DNA of 64,000 nt from Dysgonomonadaceae bacterium zrk40 (GCA_016916535.1 CP070278.1:1-64000); one strand, 5' to 3'. Shown: positions 50,272 through 59,410, counted from the stretch's first letter. Made by a program: numbers and translations. The notes: a model not told the origin generated them from the letters alone.

Positions 50272-50673
50272 ATGTCACTCAAACCCGTGATCATTCTGGA
50301 TGAAGCGCTGCCGACCGGCCTCAAGGCAAATTTCTCGGCCGTTATGGCCATGAGCCTCGGGAAACTGCGTCCCGACCTCGTCGGCGCGGACACGCCCACA
50401 GGGGACGAGGTTTTTCTTGCCGGAATCACAACCGTCGCCTTGCCGGTTCTCGGCGCTCCGGCGGAGGACCTGCCGGTTCTCTTCGACAGGGCGGCCGATC
50501 TGCCGATACGGCTGGCCTATATGCGGGCTGCGTTCGAGGCGCGCGATTATGACGACTATACGGCCCGGATCGCCGCCGGACCGCTGGCCGGACACGCCCC
50601 GCAGGCTCTCCTGATCGCCGGATCGCGCAAGGCCGTGGACCGGATCTGCGGCCGCCTGCCGCTGCTGCGCTGA
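50272..50673 (+). CDS. DUF2000 family protein
   Basis: ATG 50272 follows AGGAGA; an upstream GTG at 50251 would include the ribosome site. The 133-residue protein has the DUF2000 pattern KPVIILDEALPTGLKANFSA and VMAMSLGKLRPDLVG. The fold is related to peptidyl-tRNA hydrolase II, but no activity is established for this branch. It is often next to AraC regulators of this type, as here. Confidence 0.75.
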   Translation: MSLKPVIILDEALPTGLKANFSAVMAMSLGKLRPDLVGADTPTGDEVFLAGITTVALPVLGAPAEDLPVLFDRAADLPIRLAYMRAAFEARDYDDYTARIAAGPLAGHAPQALLIAGSRKAVDRICGRLPLLR

Positions 50674-50800
50674 GGCGGCGCATCTGCGCTCTGCGGAAAC
50701 GGACGATCTTTGAGAAAATCGCGGCCTCCGAGCCGCGTTTTGCCACAAACCGGGCCTACCGGAGCTGGACCGCATTCATCGCGCCGTCCAAAATCAAATC

Positions 50801-51316
50801 ATGGAAAACCGCATGCGATCCAGTATCCTGTCGACCCTCTTTTTGTCCTTCCTTCTTCCCGTCAGCGCGCACGCAGCCTGCATCACGCCGGATGGCGCCG
50901 GCTTCGTCCTGCAGGGCGACGAGGCGACGAGCCGGGAACATGGGCTGACCTGGAAAAGATGCGCGATCGGCATGGAATGGGACGCCGGCGCACAGACCTG
51001 TTCCGGCGCGGCGCGCGATCTCGGGCTGAACGAGGCGATTGATTACGCAGGGACAAAAGGCGGCGGCTGGCGCGTTCCCACCGGGCAGGAACTGGAAACC
51101 CTTATCCTCGACACCTGCGAGGGTCCGAAGATCGACTCTGTCGCCTTTCCCAATATCGCCGCCACCGACTTCGGCGACGGCGCGTTGTTCTGGACATCCT
51201 CGGAAGCGATGCCGGACATGTTCTACTTCTTCGACTTCACCAACGGCTTTTTCGACATGCACAGCCAGGGCTTCCACCTGTCCGTCCTGCTCGTGAAAGA
51301 CAGTGCGCGGCGATGA
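50801..51316 (+). CDS. Secreted DUF1566-like protein
   Basis: A signal peptide (SILSTLFLSFLLPVSAHA) is followed by a Cys-containing domain: GLTWKRCAIGMEWDAGAQTC, then GGGWRVPTGQELETLILDTC and LFWTSSEAMPDM. The W-R-(L/V)-P-T--EL and FW-SS motifs are the DUF1566/Lcl C-terminal signature. Four cysteines in the mature protein suggest two disulphides. It is exported to the periplasm or cell surface; function is unknown. An in-frame ATG at 50813 is an equally possible start. Confidence 0.75.
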   Translation: MENRMRSSILSTLFLSFLLPVSAHAACITPDGAGFVLQGDEATSREHGLTWKRCAIGMEWDAGAQTCSGAARDLGLNEAIDYAGTKGGGWRVPTGQELETLILDTCEGPKIDSVAFPNIAATDFGDGALFWTSSEAMPDMFYFFDFTNGFFDMHSQGFHLSVLLVKDSARR

Positions 51317-51324
51317 CGACATGA

Positions 51325-51359
51325 GACAAGCCCGGGACAGCGAAGCGTCCGGGCTTGTC
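51325..51359. terminator. Bidirectional terminator between convergent genes
   Basis: GACAAGCCCGGGAC and GTCCGGGCTTGTC form a 12-13 bp stem with one bulge and an AGCGAAGC loop. It lies between the stops of the DUF1566-like gene and the hydrolase gene. Confidence 0.7.
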
Positions 51360-51391
51360 ACGATACGTATCGTCTCTCCTGGCCTCGACCC

Positions 51392-52564
51392 TTACCCGAA
51401 GCGCCGCGAGATCCAGTCGAAAGCGGCGGCCTGCCAGAGCGCGGCGGCACCCACCTGGCAATGCTCTCCGCCGCCCGATTCCTCGCTGAAGACGACGCTT
51501 TCGACTGACCGGGCGTTGACGAGGCTCTTTTCGAAATCGTCAACCTGCGAGACGGGAACGAAGTGGTCGATGGCACCGGCGAGGATCAGGACATCGCCCT
51601 TGATCTGCTGCGCGACACCTTCAAGCGTGAAGGGATGGGTGGCGTCGATGAAAGCCTCCGGGCTTTCCTTGCCGAACACCCATTGCCCGTTTTCCAGTGC
51701 CCAGGCCACACCCGGCAGTTTCGAATAGACCGGATGGTGGATCATCGGCCGGAATTTCTCGACGACGGCGCCGAAATCATACATCACGTCGAAGGCAATC
51801 ACGCCGTCGATCCGGTCGTCGAATGCCGCCGCCCGTGGCGCGAGATAGCCGCCAAGGCTGATGCCCGTCAGGATGACCCGGTCGAACTCCGGATGCTTCG
51901 CCAGAATGTCGTCGAGGATCGCGCCGGTCGGCTTTTCCCATTCGTGGGTGAAATACATCTGCTGCTCGCGCACCGGACCGGCCTGTCCGGGACCTTCATA
52001 AAGAAGCGTGCTGTAACCCCGTTCATTGGCGGCCTTGCCCATCATGAAATAAAGCTCTTCCAGCGTGCCGTCGAAACCGCCGACGATCACGATCAAGGGG
52101 CGATGTTCGCCGCCTTCGACCGGGAAAAAAATGCTTTTGAGCGCACCATTTTCATAATGCGTCTCATAGCGCTGATAGGCGATGGAATGGTCGGCAAGCC
52201 CGTGATCGAAACTTTCGATCTGGGCTTTCCAGGCAATGGCGCGCCGCGCATCGTCGCCGGGGAGAAAAAACTCCGAGGTTCTCCAGTAGGTGTGCGCGCG
52301 GAAACGGGCAAGGCCGCGGCTCGCGCAGTCGCTGCAATCGTTTGCCAGCGTCTCGTTGACGCGCGCAATCCGCGAAAACGCGTCATACCATGCATCGGCG
52401 TCGCCTGCGGGAACGGTCGATATGGCCTGCAGCACTTCGGCGATATCGGCGGCGCCCGCGCCGGCGTCGCTCAGCACGCGCAAGGCCTGGAAGTGATAGG
52501 TCTGGTCTTCGAAAAGATGACGAATGCCGACGGGCCCTGAAGACGTTTTGTTGAGATCTGACAT
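51392..52564 (-). CDS. Alpha/beta hydrolase, two-domain (prolyl-oligopeptidase-like C-domain)
   Basis: ATG 52564 is 7 nt from AAGGAGG; an ATG at 52570 is too close. The 390-residue protein has an all-helical N-terminal domain (about 1-150) and a hydrolase domain with RPLIVIVGGFDGTLEELYFM, the elbow ILTGISLGGYLAPRAA, acid region LILAGAIDHFVPVSQ and late His in SGGGEHCQVG. This architecture occurs in 2,6-dihydroxypseudooxynicotine-hydrolase and FrsA-like enzymes that cleave esters or C-C bonds. It is divergent from the AraC regulator 140 bp away. Confidence 0.85.
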   Translation of the reverse strand: MSDLNKTSSGPVGIRHLFEDQTYHFQALRVLSDAGAGAADIAEVLQAISTVPAGDADAWYDAFSRIARVNETLANDCSDCASRGLARFRAHTYWRTSEFFLPGDDARRAIAWKAQIESFDHGLADHSIAYQRYETHYENGALKSIFFPVEGGEHRPLIVIVGGFDGTLEELYFMMGKAANERGYSTLLYEGPGQAGPVREQQMYFTHEWEKPTGAILDDILAKHPEFDRVILTGISLGGYLAPRAAAFDDRIDGVIAFDVMYDFGAVVEKFRPMIHHPVYSKLPGVAWALENGQWVFGKESPEAFIDATHPFTLEGVAQQIKGDVLILAGAIDHFVPVSQVDDFEKSLVNARSVESVVFSEESGGGEHCQVGAAALWQAAAFDWISRRFG

Positions 52565-52704
52565 GGTCATGCCTCCTTATCGGTTTGAACGAGCTCCGCT
52601 ATCGCGCAGGTCGGACGGCATTTTTTGATATTTTCCGCCAATTCTTTGATATTTTCCGCCACTGTGCATAATCTGGCACCCTCGTCCCGCTGAAGGCTGC
52701 CGCC

Positions 52705-53757
52705 ATGCGCACATTCGAGGCCAAGACATCCATCGATCTGTTCGATCTGCTGATCGACCTTGCCCGCCAGCATGACCTTATATCGAAGCTTGAGGCCGCT
52801 GGATTTCGAAAGGCGTCGGCTGTGTTGAAGAAGGGGCATTCCGCCGGTTCTCACATGGGGGAAGAGGCTGTTCTTGAACTCGGCACGCTTCTGACCGATC
52901 GCTGGGGCGGGCCCGAGGTTGGCGCGGTCCTTGCTGTCAGGACGGACCTCACCCGGCTCGGCATTCTCGGCGAACTGATCCTGCAAAGCGAGACGCCGCA
53001 GGCCGTTTTCTACCAGATGGCCCGGTTCAACCGCCTCTTGAACCAGCGCTCCGCCTTTGAACTCACGACCACGCCCTATCGCCTGACGATGACGCACAGC
53101 CATGCCAGGGTCGGGCCGAGGTTCAGACGCGCCGCGCAATTCGGAACGATCTGGGCCCTCGCCAATGTGGCGCTCATTCCCGAACATGTTTTCGGGGCGG
53201 CCGTACGACCGGTCTCGGCGCATTTCGATTTTGCCGCGCCTGCCCATCTTGAGCCGCTTCATCGGGTGTTCGGTTCTCGCCTGCTCTTCGAACAGCCCGC
53301 CGCCGCCGTGTCCTTCGATCGCGCGCGCCTCAGGGATGTCCGTAAAGACACCTCGCTTCCCGTCTGGAAGGCGCTGGAAGACGCCGCTGAAAGGGGGCTG
53401 GATGATGTTCCGGCTCTGGACAGTGTCGCTGGCCGTGTGCGTCACCATCTCGGTGAGCATATGGCCGGCTCGATTGCATCGGAGAGCAGTGTGGCCGCTC
53501 GTCTGGGCATGTCCGTGCGCACCCTGCAGAGACGGCTTTCAGACGAGGGAACGTCCTTCAGGCGGGAAGTCGATGCGGTGCGCGCCGAAACCGCGCGCCG
53601 GCTTCTCGGCGATCGCAGGATTTCCCTTTCGGAAATCGCCTTTCGGCTCGGTTACGGCGAACTTTCGGCCTTCAACCACGCGGCGCTGCGCTGGTTCGGT
53701 CAATCCCCGGGCTCCTTGCGGAGTAAGAAGAAAACGGTTCCGGAAAGCGAGACGTGA
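52705..53757 (+). CDS. AraC family regulator (OruR/ArgR-like sensor domain)
   Basis: The 350-residue protein has a long N-terminal sensor (LGILGELILQSETPQAVFYQ, then MARFNRLLNQRSAFEL) typical of the Arabinose_bd group of AraC regulators. The C-terminal helix-turn-helix is SVAARLGMSVRTLQRRLSDE, GTSFRREVDAVRAETARRLL and SLSEIAFRLGYGELSAFNHA. The TLQRRL and SEIAFRLGY segments are diagnostic. It is transcribed away from the hydrolase gene, which is its most likely target. Confidence 0.9.
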   Translation: MRTFEAKTSIDLFDLLIDLARQHDLISKLEAAGFRKASAVLKKGHSAGSHMGEEAVLELGTLLTDRWGGPEVGAVLAVRTDLTRLGILGELILQSETPQAVFYQMARFNRLLNQRSAFELTTTPYRLTMTHSHARVGPRFRRAAQFGTIWALANVALIPEHVFGAAVRPVSAHFDFAAPAHLEPLHRVFGSRLLFEQPAAAVSFDRARLRDVRKDTSLPVWKALEDAAERGLDDVPALDSVAGRVRHHLGEHMAGSIASESSVAARLGMSVRTLQRRLSDEGTSFRREVDAVRAETARRLLGDRRISLSEIAFRLGYGELSAFNHAALRWFGQSPGSLRSKKKTVPESET

Positions 53758-53838
53758 GCCTTCCAGGTTTTTCAGGGCGAGGGCGCCATCCGGCATCCCC
53801 GCCCCGAACGGTTCCGACAACAGGACGCGGTCTATAGA

Positions 53839-54846
53839 TCAGCGATTGCCGTCGCGATTGCGCACCTCGCCGCCCGTTGCCTTCAGACGCGTCATATAGT
53901 CTTGCGCGTTCAGAAGCTGCGAGGGAAAATAAAGCCCGGCGGAAACCGGTTCGCCGGTCAGTCCGGTCAGCCGTTCGAGGAGCATGGCGACGCCCATGCC
54001 GGTGAGCGGCATCTGGCCTCCTGGATGCACCACGGCCTGACTGGTCTTCAGCGGTGCGCCGTCGCGGGATTTTCCGGTCAGTTCGACGATGATTTCCGTG
54101 GACAGCGGTTCGCCGCGCCGCCGTGAGGACGACTCCCCGATGCCCAGACGGAACGTGACATTCGGGGCCCGTGTCGCCTCGGCGAGGATGAGAACGTCAT
54201 TGGGCGAAAGCAGCTCGCCGGGCATTGCCGTGCCGTCAACCGCGGTCACCTCGGTCTGCACATCTTCCCCGCTGCGCCAGACCTGAGCGCCGTTTTCAAT
54301 CGACAGGGCGGCGGGCATCATCTTGGTCAGGCGTTCCATATCGGCATATGTTGCCGGGCCGCCGATGTCGTTCTCGTCGATAATGGCGCTGATGCGCACA
54401 TCGTCGATCGTGGCGAAGGCTTTTGCCGCTTCCAGAGCCGGGATCGTCGTGGCGCCCACGAGCCATTCGGCGCCGAGCACCACCGGCGCGGCGGATGCAT
54501 TCAGCATATAGGCCGCGACTTCCGGCGCAACCTCGTGAATGCCGGACGAAATGCTGAGATAGGGGATCCGCCGCGATTGCGCGAAGCGCAGGCTGCCGAG
54601 GTTATCCTCCTTGAAGAACAGCGCCAGCGCGGAAACCGGCTGGTCGCCCAGTCCGAGATCCGGTTTCGCCAGGTCGACGGCGACGCCGCGGGCATTGCCG
54701 ATTTCGGCCGCCGCTTCCTCGGCCCGGGCAAGGTTGCGTCCGCCGATCAGCAGCGGGACGTCCGGGAAGTGCTTGCGCAGATGCTGCGCGGTCTGGCGGC
54801 CGACAAAGCCGGCGCCGCCAACGAGAAGAATGGGGTCGGGTAGCAT
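53839..54846 (-). CDS. NAD(P)-binding protein, saccharopine dehydrogenase-like
   Basis: The 335-residue protein starts LPDPILLVGGAGFVGRQTAQ, a Rossmann GxxGxxG, followed by LLIGGRNLARAEEAAAEIG as in saccharopine-dehydrogenase-like reductases. A second domain (TTIPALEAAKAFATIDDVRI) follows. Such proteins reduce or epimerise a small metabolite, but the substrate here is unknown. It is divergent from the TetR regulator, and two operator-like repeats lie in the 185-bp gap, so it is the likely regulated gene. Confidence 0.78.
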   Translation of the reverse strand: MLPDPILLVGGAGFVGRQTAQHLRKHFPDVPLLIGGRNLARAEEAAAEIGNARGVAVDLAKPDLGLGDQPVSALALFFKEDNLGSLRFAQSRRIPYLSISSGIHEVAPEVAAYMLNASAAPVVLGAEWLVGATTIPALEAAKAFATIDDVRISAIIDENDIGGPATYADMERLTKMMPAALSIENGAQVWRSGEDVQTEVTAVDGTAMPGELLSPNDVLILAEATRAPNVTFRLGIGESSSRRRGEPLSTEIIVELTGKSRDGAPLKTSQAVVHPGGQMPLTGMGVAMLLERLTGLTGEPVSAGLYFPSQLLNAQDYMTRLKATGGEVRNRDGNR

Positions 54847-54949
54847 GGGATCTCCTATGTGTCGTGCAAGGGTATTTCGATGTGCCCCGGCATCTGCGCC
54901 GCTGACGTTTGGCCGTGCCGGACGGGATGGCCATCGTCGCGGCCATGTG

Positions 54950-54962
54950 TTACATTAAGTAA
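54950..54962. promoter_or_regulatory. TetR operator candidate 1
   Basis: TTACATTAAGTAA is a TTAC-N5-GTAA inverted repeat in the divergent promoter region. Confidence 0.6.
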
Positions 54963-54977
54963 TATACCAAAGGTAAG

Positions 54978-54990
54978 TTACTAATGGTAA
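54978..54990. promoter_or_regulatory. TetR operator candidate 2, next to a TATAAT box
   Basis: TTACTAATGGTAA repeats the TTAC-N5-GTAA pattern exactly 28 bp after the first copy. It is followed at once by a perfect TATAAT (54991-54996) pointing toward the TetR gene. Confidence 0.65.
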
Positions 54991-55031
54991 TATAATCGAA
55001 AACCTGAACCTTTCAACCTCACGGGCGTGAT

Positions 55032-55607
55032 ATGCCGAAAAAAATGCCGAAAGCGCAGCGGCGCGCGCAACTGCTGGAGACGGCGCGGGAAATGGTGCGC
55101 GAAAGCGGCACGGACGCGCTTTCGCTTGGGAGCCTTGCCGAGCGGGCGGGCGTCAGCAAGCCGATCACCTACAACCACTTCGGCACGCGCGCGGGGCTAT
55201 TGATTGCGCTTTACCGGGAGATCAACGAACAGCAGGTGCGCGCAACGCAGGAGGCGCTGGACAACGCGCCGCCGGCGCTTGCCGAGGTCGCTCGGCTGCT
55301 GGCTGAGGCCTATATGGACTGCCATGAGGAGGTCGGCCCCGAATTTCACGTGATTGGTGGGGCGCTGAAGGGCGATCCTGAAATGGAGACCTATGAGCGG
55401 GACATGCTGGATGAGCATATCGCCCATTATGCAAATGTCCTGAAACCATTCTCCAACCTGTCCGGACCTGCACTTCAGCGCAGCGCAATCGCCATTCTCG
55501 GCGCGGCCGACGCCCTGGCGGACGCGATGGCCCGCAGGCGGATCAGCAAAGAGGATGCCGTGGGCGATCTCGCTGCATTGATCATGTCAACGGTTGGCCG
55601 GAGCTGA
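55032..55607 (+). CDS. TetR family transcriptional regulator
   Basis: The 191-residue protein has the TetR helix-turn-helix: RRAQLLETAREMVRESGTDA, then LSLGSLAERAGVSKPITYNH and FGTRAGLLIALYREIN. The C-terminal ligand domain is variable and gives no clue. The ATG at 55032 has only a weak ribosome site (GGGCGTG), in line with low-level autorepressed expression. It probably represses itself and the divergent dehydrogenase-like gene. Confidence 0.9.
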   Translation: MPKKMPKAQRRAQLLETAREMVRESGTDALSLGSLAERAGVSKPITYNHFGTRAGLLIALYREINEQQVRATQEALDNAPPALAEVARLLAEAYMDCHEEVGPEFHVIGGALKGDPEMETYERDMLDEHIAHYANVLKPFSNLSGPALQRSAIAILGAADALADAMARRRISKEDAVGDLAALIMSTVGRS

Positions 55608-55937
55608 TCCCGTCCCGACGGAACACGGCGATCGTCGCCTGGTGCACATCAGACCGAGATCGAGCGCGGTTTTCCGGCTCCTCCGGTGATCGTATCCCGC
55701 GGCGTTCTGTCGCCGGTGGCGTCGGGTTATCAAGCGGGGGCCGGAACAAGAGCAGTTCAATATCCTGCGCCAAGACAGAACGAATAATAAACTCCTCTGT
55801 GCCTCGTCTTTGGCGCGACGTCTTCGGCCATTTGGTGTTGTGGATGTGTTTCCTTCAGTTGTCCCCAATGTAAGGATTGCGTGCAGGAATATAGACCATT
55901 GGCTCTTTCTTAGGCGTTTCATGCGGTCAAACGCATT
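55608..55937. other. Gene-free stretch before the Tn3 remnant
   Basis: No frame shows start context or family resemblance. The stretch separates the TetR gene from decayed transposase sequence and is probably non-coding mobile-element debris. Confidence 0.4.
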
Positions 55938-56250
55938 TTTCTGAAGCCTATCGTCTTTTCGGGAACGCCGGGCATTATTGCCGGCGGCGAACATGATTGA
56001 GCGCATCGGACTGGCAACGCGCGCAATCGCACGCCGACGCGCCGAGACTGCCTTGAGTACTGGCCTTTCTCCCGAAAAGCTTGAAGATCTGGATGGTTTG
56101 CTGTCCGTCGACCCTGCAATCCATCGAACGCGGATTCACCGGTTGCGTTGCGCTCCATAAGGTCGACGAGCCGACAACCTCGTTGGATTGACAGAACGGA
56201 TTACATTCCTGCGTAATCTGGAAATAGAGGCAGGGCATCAATGTGCCGAT
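55938..56250 (+). pseudogene. Tn3-family transposase remnant, frameshifted
   Basis: One frame reads LLPAANMIERIGLATRAIAR, then LDGLLSVDPAIHRTRIHRLR up to a stop at 56158-56160. A shifted frame then continues RRADNLVGLTERITFLRNLE. Together they match the N-terminal DUF4158-type region of Tn3-family transposases (LLPAADVIERIG, then LVGL-ERI-FLR-LGI). The frameshift, stop and missing remainder show that it is dead. It lies directly upstream of an aldehyde dehydrogenase gene. Confidence 0.72.
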
Positions 56251-56362
56251 GAACCGGTTGCTGGCTGCCTTGGTCCGGATGCGCGAGACGCAGCACTGAA
56301 CAAAATGGTGCGTCGGAAAAGCGACGCCCCGGACAGCCAGGCCAATCAAGGAGGAGACCAAG

Positions 56363-57808
56363 ATGACAGTTGCATTCGTTGTGAACAACTCAGACGCAGA
56401 AGCCTCGGACAAGGGCACTTTTGACCGTATAGACCCGGTAACCGGTGCGGTCGCGACCACTGCGGCGGCAGCCAAGGCGGCCGATGCCGCGATCGTGGCA
56501 AAGGCGGCAGGCGCGGCCTTTCCCGCATGGGCCGCCACCGGCCCGGGCGAGCGTCGCGCTCTGCTCAACAAGGCGGCTGACATCATGGAGGCCAAGTCCG
56601 ATGCGTTCATCGCCGCCATGATCGCGGAAACCGGCGCGACCGGCCCCTGGGCGGGCTTCAACGTCATGCTTGCGGCCGGCGGGATCCGCGAGGCGGCCGC
56701 CATGACCACACAGATCGGCGGCGAGGTCATCCCCTCGAACAAACCCGGCACGCTGGCCATGGGGATCGCCACGCCAAAGGGCGCTTGCCTTGGTATAGCG
56801 CCCTGGAACGCGCCCGTGATCCTTGGCGCCCGCGCGCTGGCCATGCCGCTGGCGTGCGGCAACACGGTGATCCTGAAAGGCTCTGAAGCCTGCCCCAAGA
56901 CGCATCGCATGATCGTCGATTGCTTTGTCGAGGCGGGCTTCCCGGAGGGGGTCGTCAACTACATTTCGAACGCGCCCAAGGACGCCGCCGACGTGGTCAA
57001 GGCGCTGATCGAAGCGCCTGAGGTCAAGCACGTGAACTTCACCGGCTCCTCCGCCGTGGGCCGAATTATCGGGCGGCTTGCCGGTGAAAACCTGAAACCG
57101 TCGCTGCTTGAACTGGGCGGCAAGGCCCCGTTGGTGGTTCTGTCCGACGCCGATATCGACGGCGCGGTGAATGCCGCGATCTTTGGCGCCTTCATGAACC
57201 AGGGCCAGATCTGCATGTCGACCGAACGGATCATCATCGATGAAGAGATCGCCGATGCCTTCGTGCAGAAGCTGGCCGACCGGGCGTCGAAACTGCCCTA
57301 CGGTGATCCGCGCGGGCAGGTCGTGCTGGGTTCGCTTGTGAATCCCGAGGTCGGCGAAAAGATGGACGCCCTGATCGCGGATGCAACGTCGAAGGGCGCG
57401 ACGGTCGTGGCGGGCGGTCAGCGCGATGGTGCGATCCATGCAGCAACCTTGCTGGACAGTGTGACCGCCGACATGCGCATCTACGGCGAGGAAAGCTTTG
57501 GCCCGGTCAAGTCGATCATCCGCGTCAAGGGCGACGCCGAGGCGATCCGCATAGCCAACGACACCGAATACGGCCTATCCGCAGCGGTCTTCAGCCAGAA
57601 CATCCAGCGCGCGCTGTCTGCGGCGAAGCAGATCAAGAGCGGTATCTGCCACATCAATGGCCCGACCGTTAGTGACGAGCCGCAGATGCCCTTCGGCGGG
57701 GTGAACGATTCCGGATACGGCCGTTTCGGCGGCAAGGCGGCGATTGCCGAGTTCACCGATCTGCGGTGGATCACGATCGAGGACCCGAACCAGCACTACC
57801 CTTTCTGA
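56363..57808 (+). CDS. Aldehyde dehydrogenase (salicylaldehyde/vanillin dehydrogenase-like)
   Basis: ATG 56363 follows AAGGAGGAGACC. The 481-residue enzyme has GACLGIAPWNAPVILGARAL, the coenzyme lysine in NTVILKGSEACPKTH, HVNFTGSSAVGRIIGRLAG, the base in LLELGGKAPLV and catalytic Cys284 in NQGQICMSTERI. The WNAPV and KGSE patterns are those of aromatic-aldehyde dehydrogenases (vanillin, salicylaldehyde, benzaldehyde). No pathway partner is adjacent; transposon remnants lie on both sides, so it looks like a stranded catabolic gene. A terminator-like hairpin follows. Confidence 0.9.
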   Translation: MTVAFVVNNSDAEASDKGTFDRIDPVTGAVATTAAAAKAADAAIVAKAAGAAFPAWAATGPGERRALLNKAADIMEAKSDAFIAAMIAETGATGPWAGFNVMLAAGGIREAAAMTTQIGGEVIPSNKPGTLAMGIATPKGACLGIAPWNAPVILGARALAMPLACGNTVILKGSEACPKTHRMIVDCFVEAGFPEGVVNYISNAPKDAADVVKALIEAPEVKHVNFTGSSAVGRIIGRLAGENLKPSLLELGGKAPLVVLSDADIDGAVNAAIFGAFMNQGQICMSTERIIIDEEIADAFVQKLADRASKLPYGDPRGQVVLGSLVNPEVGEKMDALIADATSKGATVVAGGQRDGAIHAATLLDSVTADMRIYGEESFGPVKSIIRVKGDAEAIRIANDTEYGLSAAVFSQNIQRALSAAKQIKSGICHINGPTVSDEPQMPFGGVNDSGYGRFGGKAAIAEFTDLRWITIEDPNQHYPF

Positions 57809-57825
57809 TTCGATGTGAGACCAGA

Positions 57826-57857
57826 CCCAGCGCGCTCGCCCGGCGCGCTGGGGCTTT
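57826..57857 (+). terminator. Terminator after the aldehyde dehydrogenase gene
   Basis: CCCAGCGCGC (57826-57835) and GCGCGCTGGG (57843-57852) form a perfect 10-bp stem with a 7-nt loop, followed by GCTTT. Confidence 0.65.
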
Positions 57858-57930
57858 AGGCTTGATGCAAACCCTTTCATGTGGGCAGACGGCCACGGTG
57901 CTCGGCGGTCAGTTCACGATACGGCGCTGA

Positions 57931-58255
57931 TTGACCCGCCAGCTCGCCACGGGCGATTTCCTCTCCCAGGAGCATAACCTGGTTCTGGTCGGCGGAACGG
58001 GAACAGGAAAGTCGCATTTGACGATCGCACTTGCCCGGGCCCTGATCCGCAACGGGGCGTTCAGCGCGAGACAGAAGCGCGCAATGGCAAACAAGGGCGG
58101 CTCGCCGACTTCATCGCCAGACGCGACTTCGTTAATCTGGATGAACTGGGTATCTCCCGTTTGCCCAGGCTGGTGGCCAGCGTCTCTTCCATCTGGTCAG
58201 CAGGCATTATGAGCGCAGCTCACTCACCGTGACCGCCAATCTTGCCGCCGCGAAC
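57931..58255 (+). pseudogene. IstB (IS21 helper ATPase) remnant
   Basis: The first frame shows HNLVLVGGTGTGKSHLTIAL and ARALIRNGAF, the Walker A region of IstB. After a deletion a second frame reads NGKQGRLADFIARRDFVNLD (IstB: GRLADFI-RRDFVILDELGYLPF). Downstream nucleotides still resemble IstB but contain frameshifts and stops. The IS21 transposase IstA is absent. The fragment is inactive. Confidence 0.8.
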
Positions 58256-58317
58256 GGCAGTTCAGAGCCCGAAGCGACAAATGCTTTGGGCAGTCTGCGT
58301 GACTGTTGCGGCGGCAT

Positions 58318-58995
58318 TCAATAGAGGAACGGGACGAATTTCGCGGTTTTTGCGGCGTATGTTTCGAAGTCTTTGCCGTAGCGCTTTGCCAGATAGGCAT
58401 CCAGCGCAGGAATGTGAAACCAGACAAAACTTGCGATGATAAAGATCGGAACCGGCCATGCGAAGAGGGATGCCGCGAGGATCGCCCATCCGCAAAACAG
58501 CACGCTGTCGCCGAAGTAGTTGATGTGCATGGAATACGCGAACAGACCTTCGGTGTAGCACTTGCCTTTGGACGTGGGTTTCTTTTTCCAGTGCCAGCGC
58601 TGAATTTCGGATCCGCTGTTCAGGAACGAGCCGATGATGACCATGGCTATGCCGACCCAGTCCAGCCAGCGAAACGGCGTTGCGGCGCCAGAAAGCGCGC
58701 CCGCTCCAAGCAGGAGAAAGCCGATTTCAAACACAGCCATAAAGAGGCTCAGCCCTAAAACCTCGGACATTTCCACACGGCGTTTGAGCAGGACAAACAG
58801 CGTCAGAACGTGCCGCAGAAAATAGAGGAGGGCACACCCTGCAAGCACTTTGGCCCTGAGGGGATCAGCCCAGTCAAAGCCGCCAAAGGCCAACCATATG
58901 CAAACGCCCACCGACCCGGCATGAAGCGCGAAAAATGCAAGCTTCGGTCCGAGACTCTGGTCGTGATTGCGGTCGACGCCACCGGATGTTGCCAT
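58318..58995 (-). CDS. DUF1295/isoprenylcysteine-methyltransferase-like membrane protein
   Basis: The 225-residue protein has six or seven TM segments. The C-terminal half shows KCYTEGLFAYSMHINYFGDS and YLAKRYGKDFETYAAKTAKF, the pattern of the DUF1295/steroid-reductase/ICMT superfamily (usually GLW-YSRHPNYFGE). The proline of the HPN motif is isoleucine here, otherwise the site is kept. Members reduce or methylate lipophilic substrates in the membrane. It lies 11 bp after a DUF2269-like gene and faces a TetR regulator. Confidence 0.75.
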   Translation of the reverse strand: MATSGGVDRNHDQSLGPKLAFFALHAGSVGVCIWLAFGGFDWADPLRAKVLAGCALLYFLRHVLTLFVLLKRRVEMSEVLGLSLFMAVFEIGFLLLGAGALSGAATPFRWLDWVGIAMVIIGSFLNSGSEIQRWHWKKKPTSKGKCYTEGLFAYSMHINYFGDSVLFCGWAILAASLFAWPVPIFIIASFVWFHIPALDAYLAKRYGKDFETYAAKTAKFVPFLY

Positions 58996-59006
58996 GGGAA
59001 AGCTCC

Positions 59007-59348
59007 TTAATAGGGTTTGAAGACCATAAGACTTAGCGTGGCCAGGGACATGAGCAGAGCGGCGACGCCGACGGGGGCTGCTTTTTTAAGAACACGATCG
59101 TACCGGAGGGGAAGGGCTGGTTCACCTGCGCGTTCCGTTGACATGGCGATCTCATAAAGTCGGTGTTCGAGACGCGCGCCGAAAACATAGGCTGCAATCA
59201 GAAGGATGCTCAACGCCACGGAAAGCCAAACCCACAATGCCTTGAAATCATATCCAGCCGCCCAGATCAGCGCGCCTCCCGTCAGCGGCAGAGCCAGCAG
59301 AGCCGGTCCCATGACGTAGCTGTTGACGGCGATGACGATGCTCAACAT
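59007..59348 (-). CDS. DUF2269-like membrane protein, possibly N-terminally shortened
   Basis: The 113-residue protein has three TM segments (MLSIVIAVNSYVMGPALLAL, ALWVWLSVALSILLIAAYVF and GVAALLMSLATLSLMVF). The loop pattern resembles DUF2269 proteins (about 150 residues, four TMs). The ATG at 59348 has no good ribosome site, and out-of-frame coding-like sequence continues upstream to an ATG near 59404. An N-terminal frameshift is therefore possible. It is the first gene of the minus-strand pair. Confidence 0.5.
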   Translation of the reverse strand: MLSIVIAVNSYVMGPALLALPLTGGALIWAAGYDFKALWVWLSVALSILLIAAYVFGARLEHRLYEIAMSTERAGEPALPLRYDRVLKKAAPVGVAALLMSLATLSLMVFKPY

Positions 59349-59410
59349 CGCACCGGCCTTGGCGGAGGGCGCCTGTCGCGCAGGGAGAGGAAGAGATCAG
59401 GCATTTTTTA

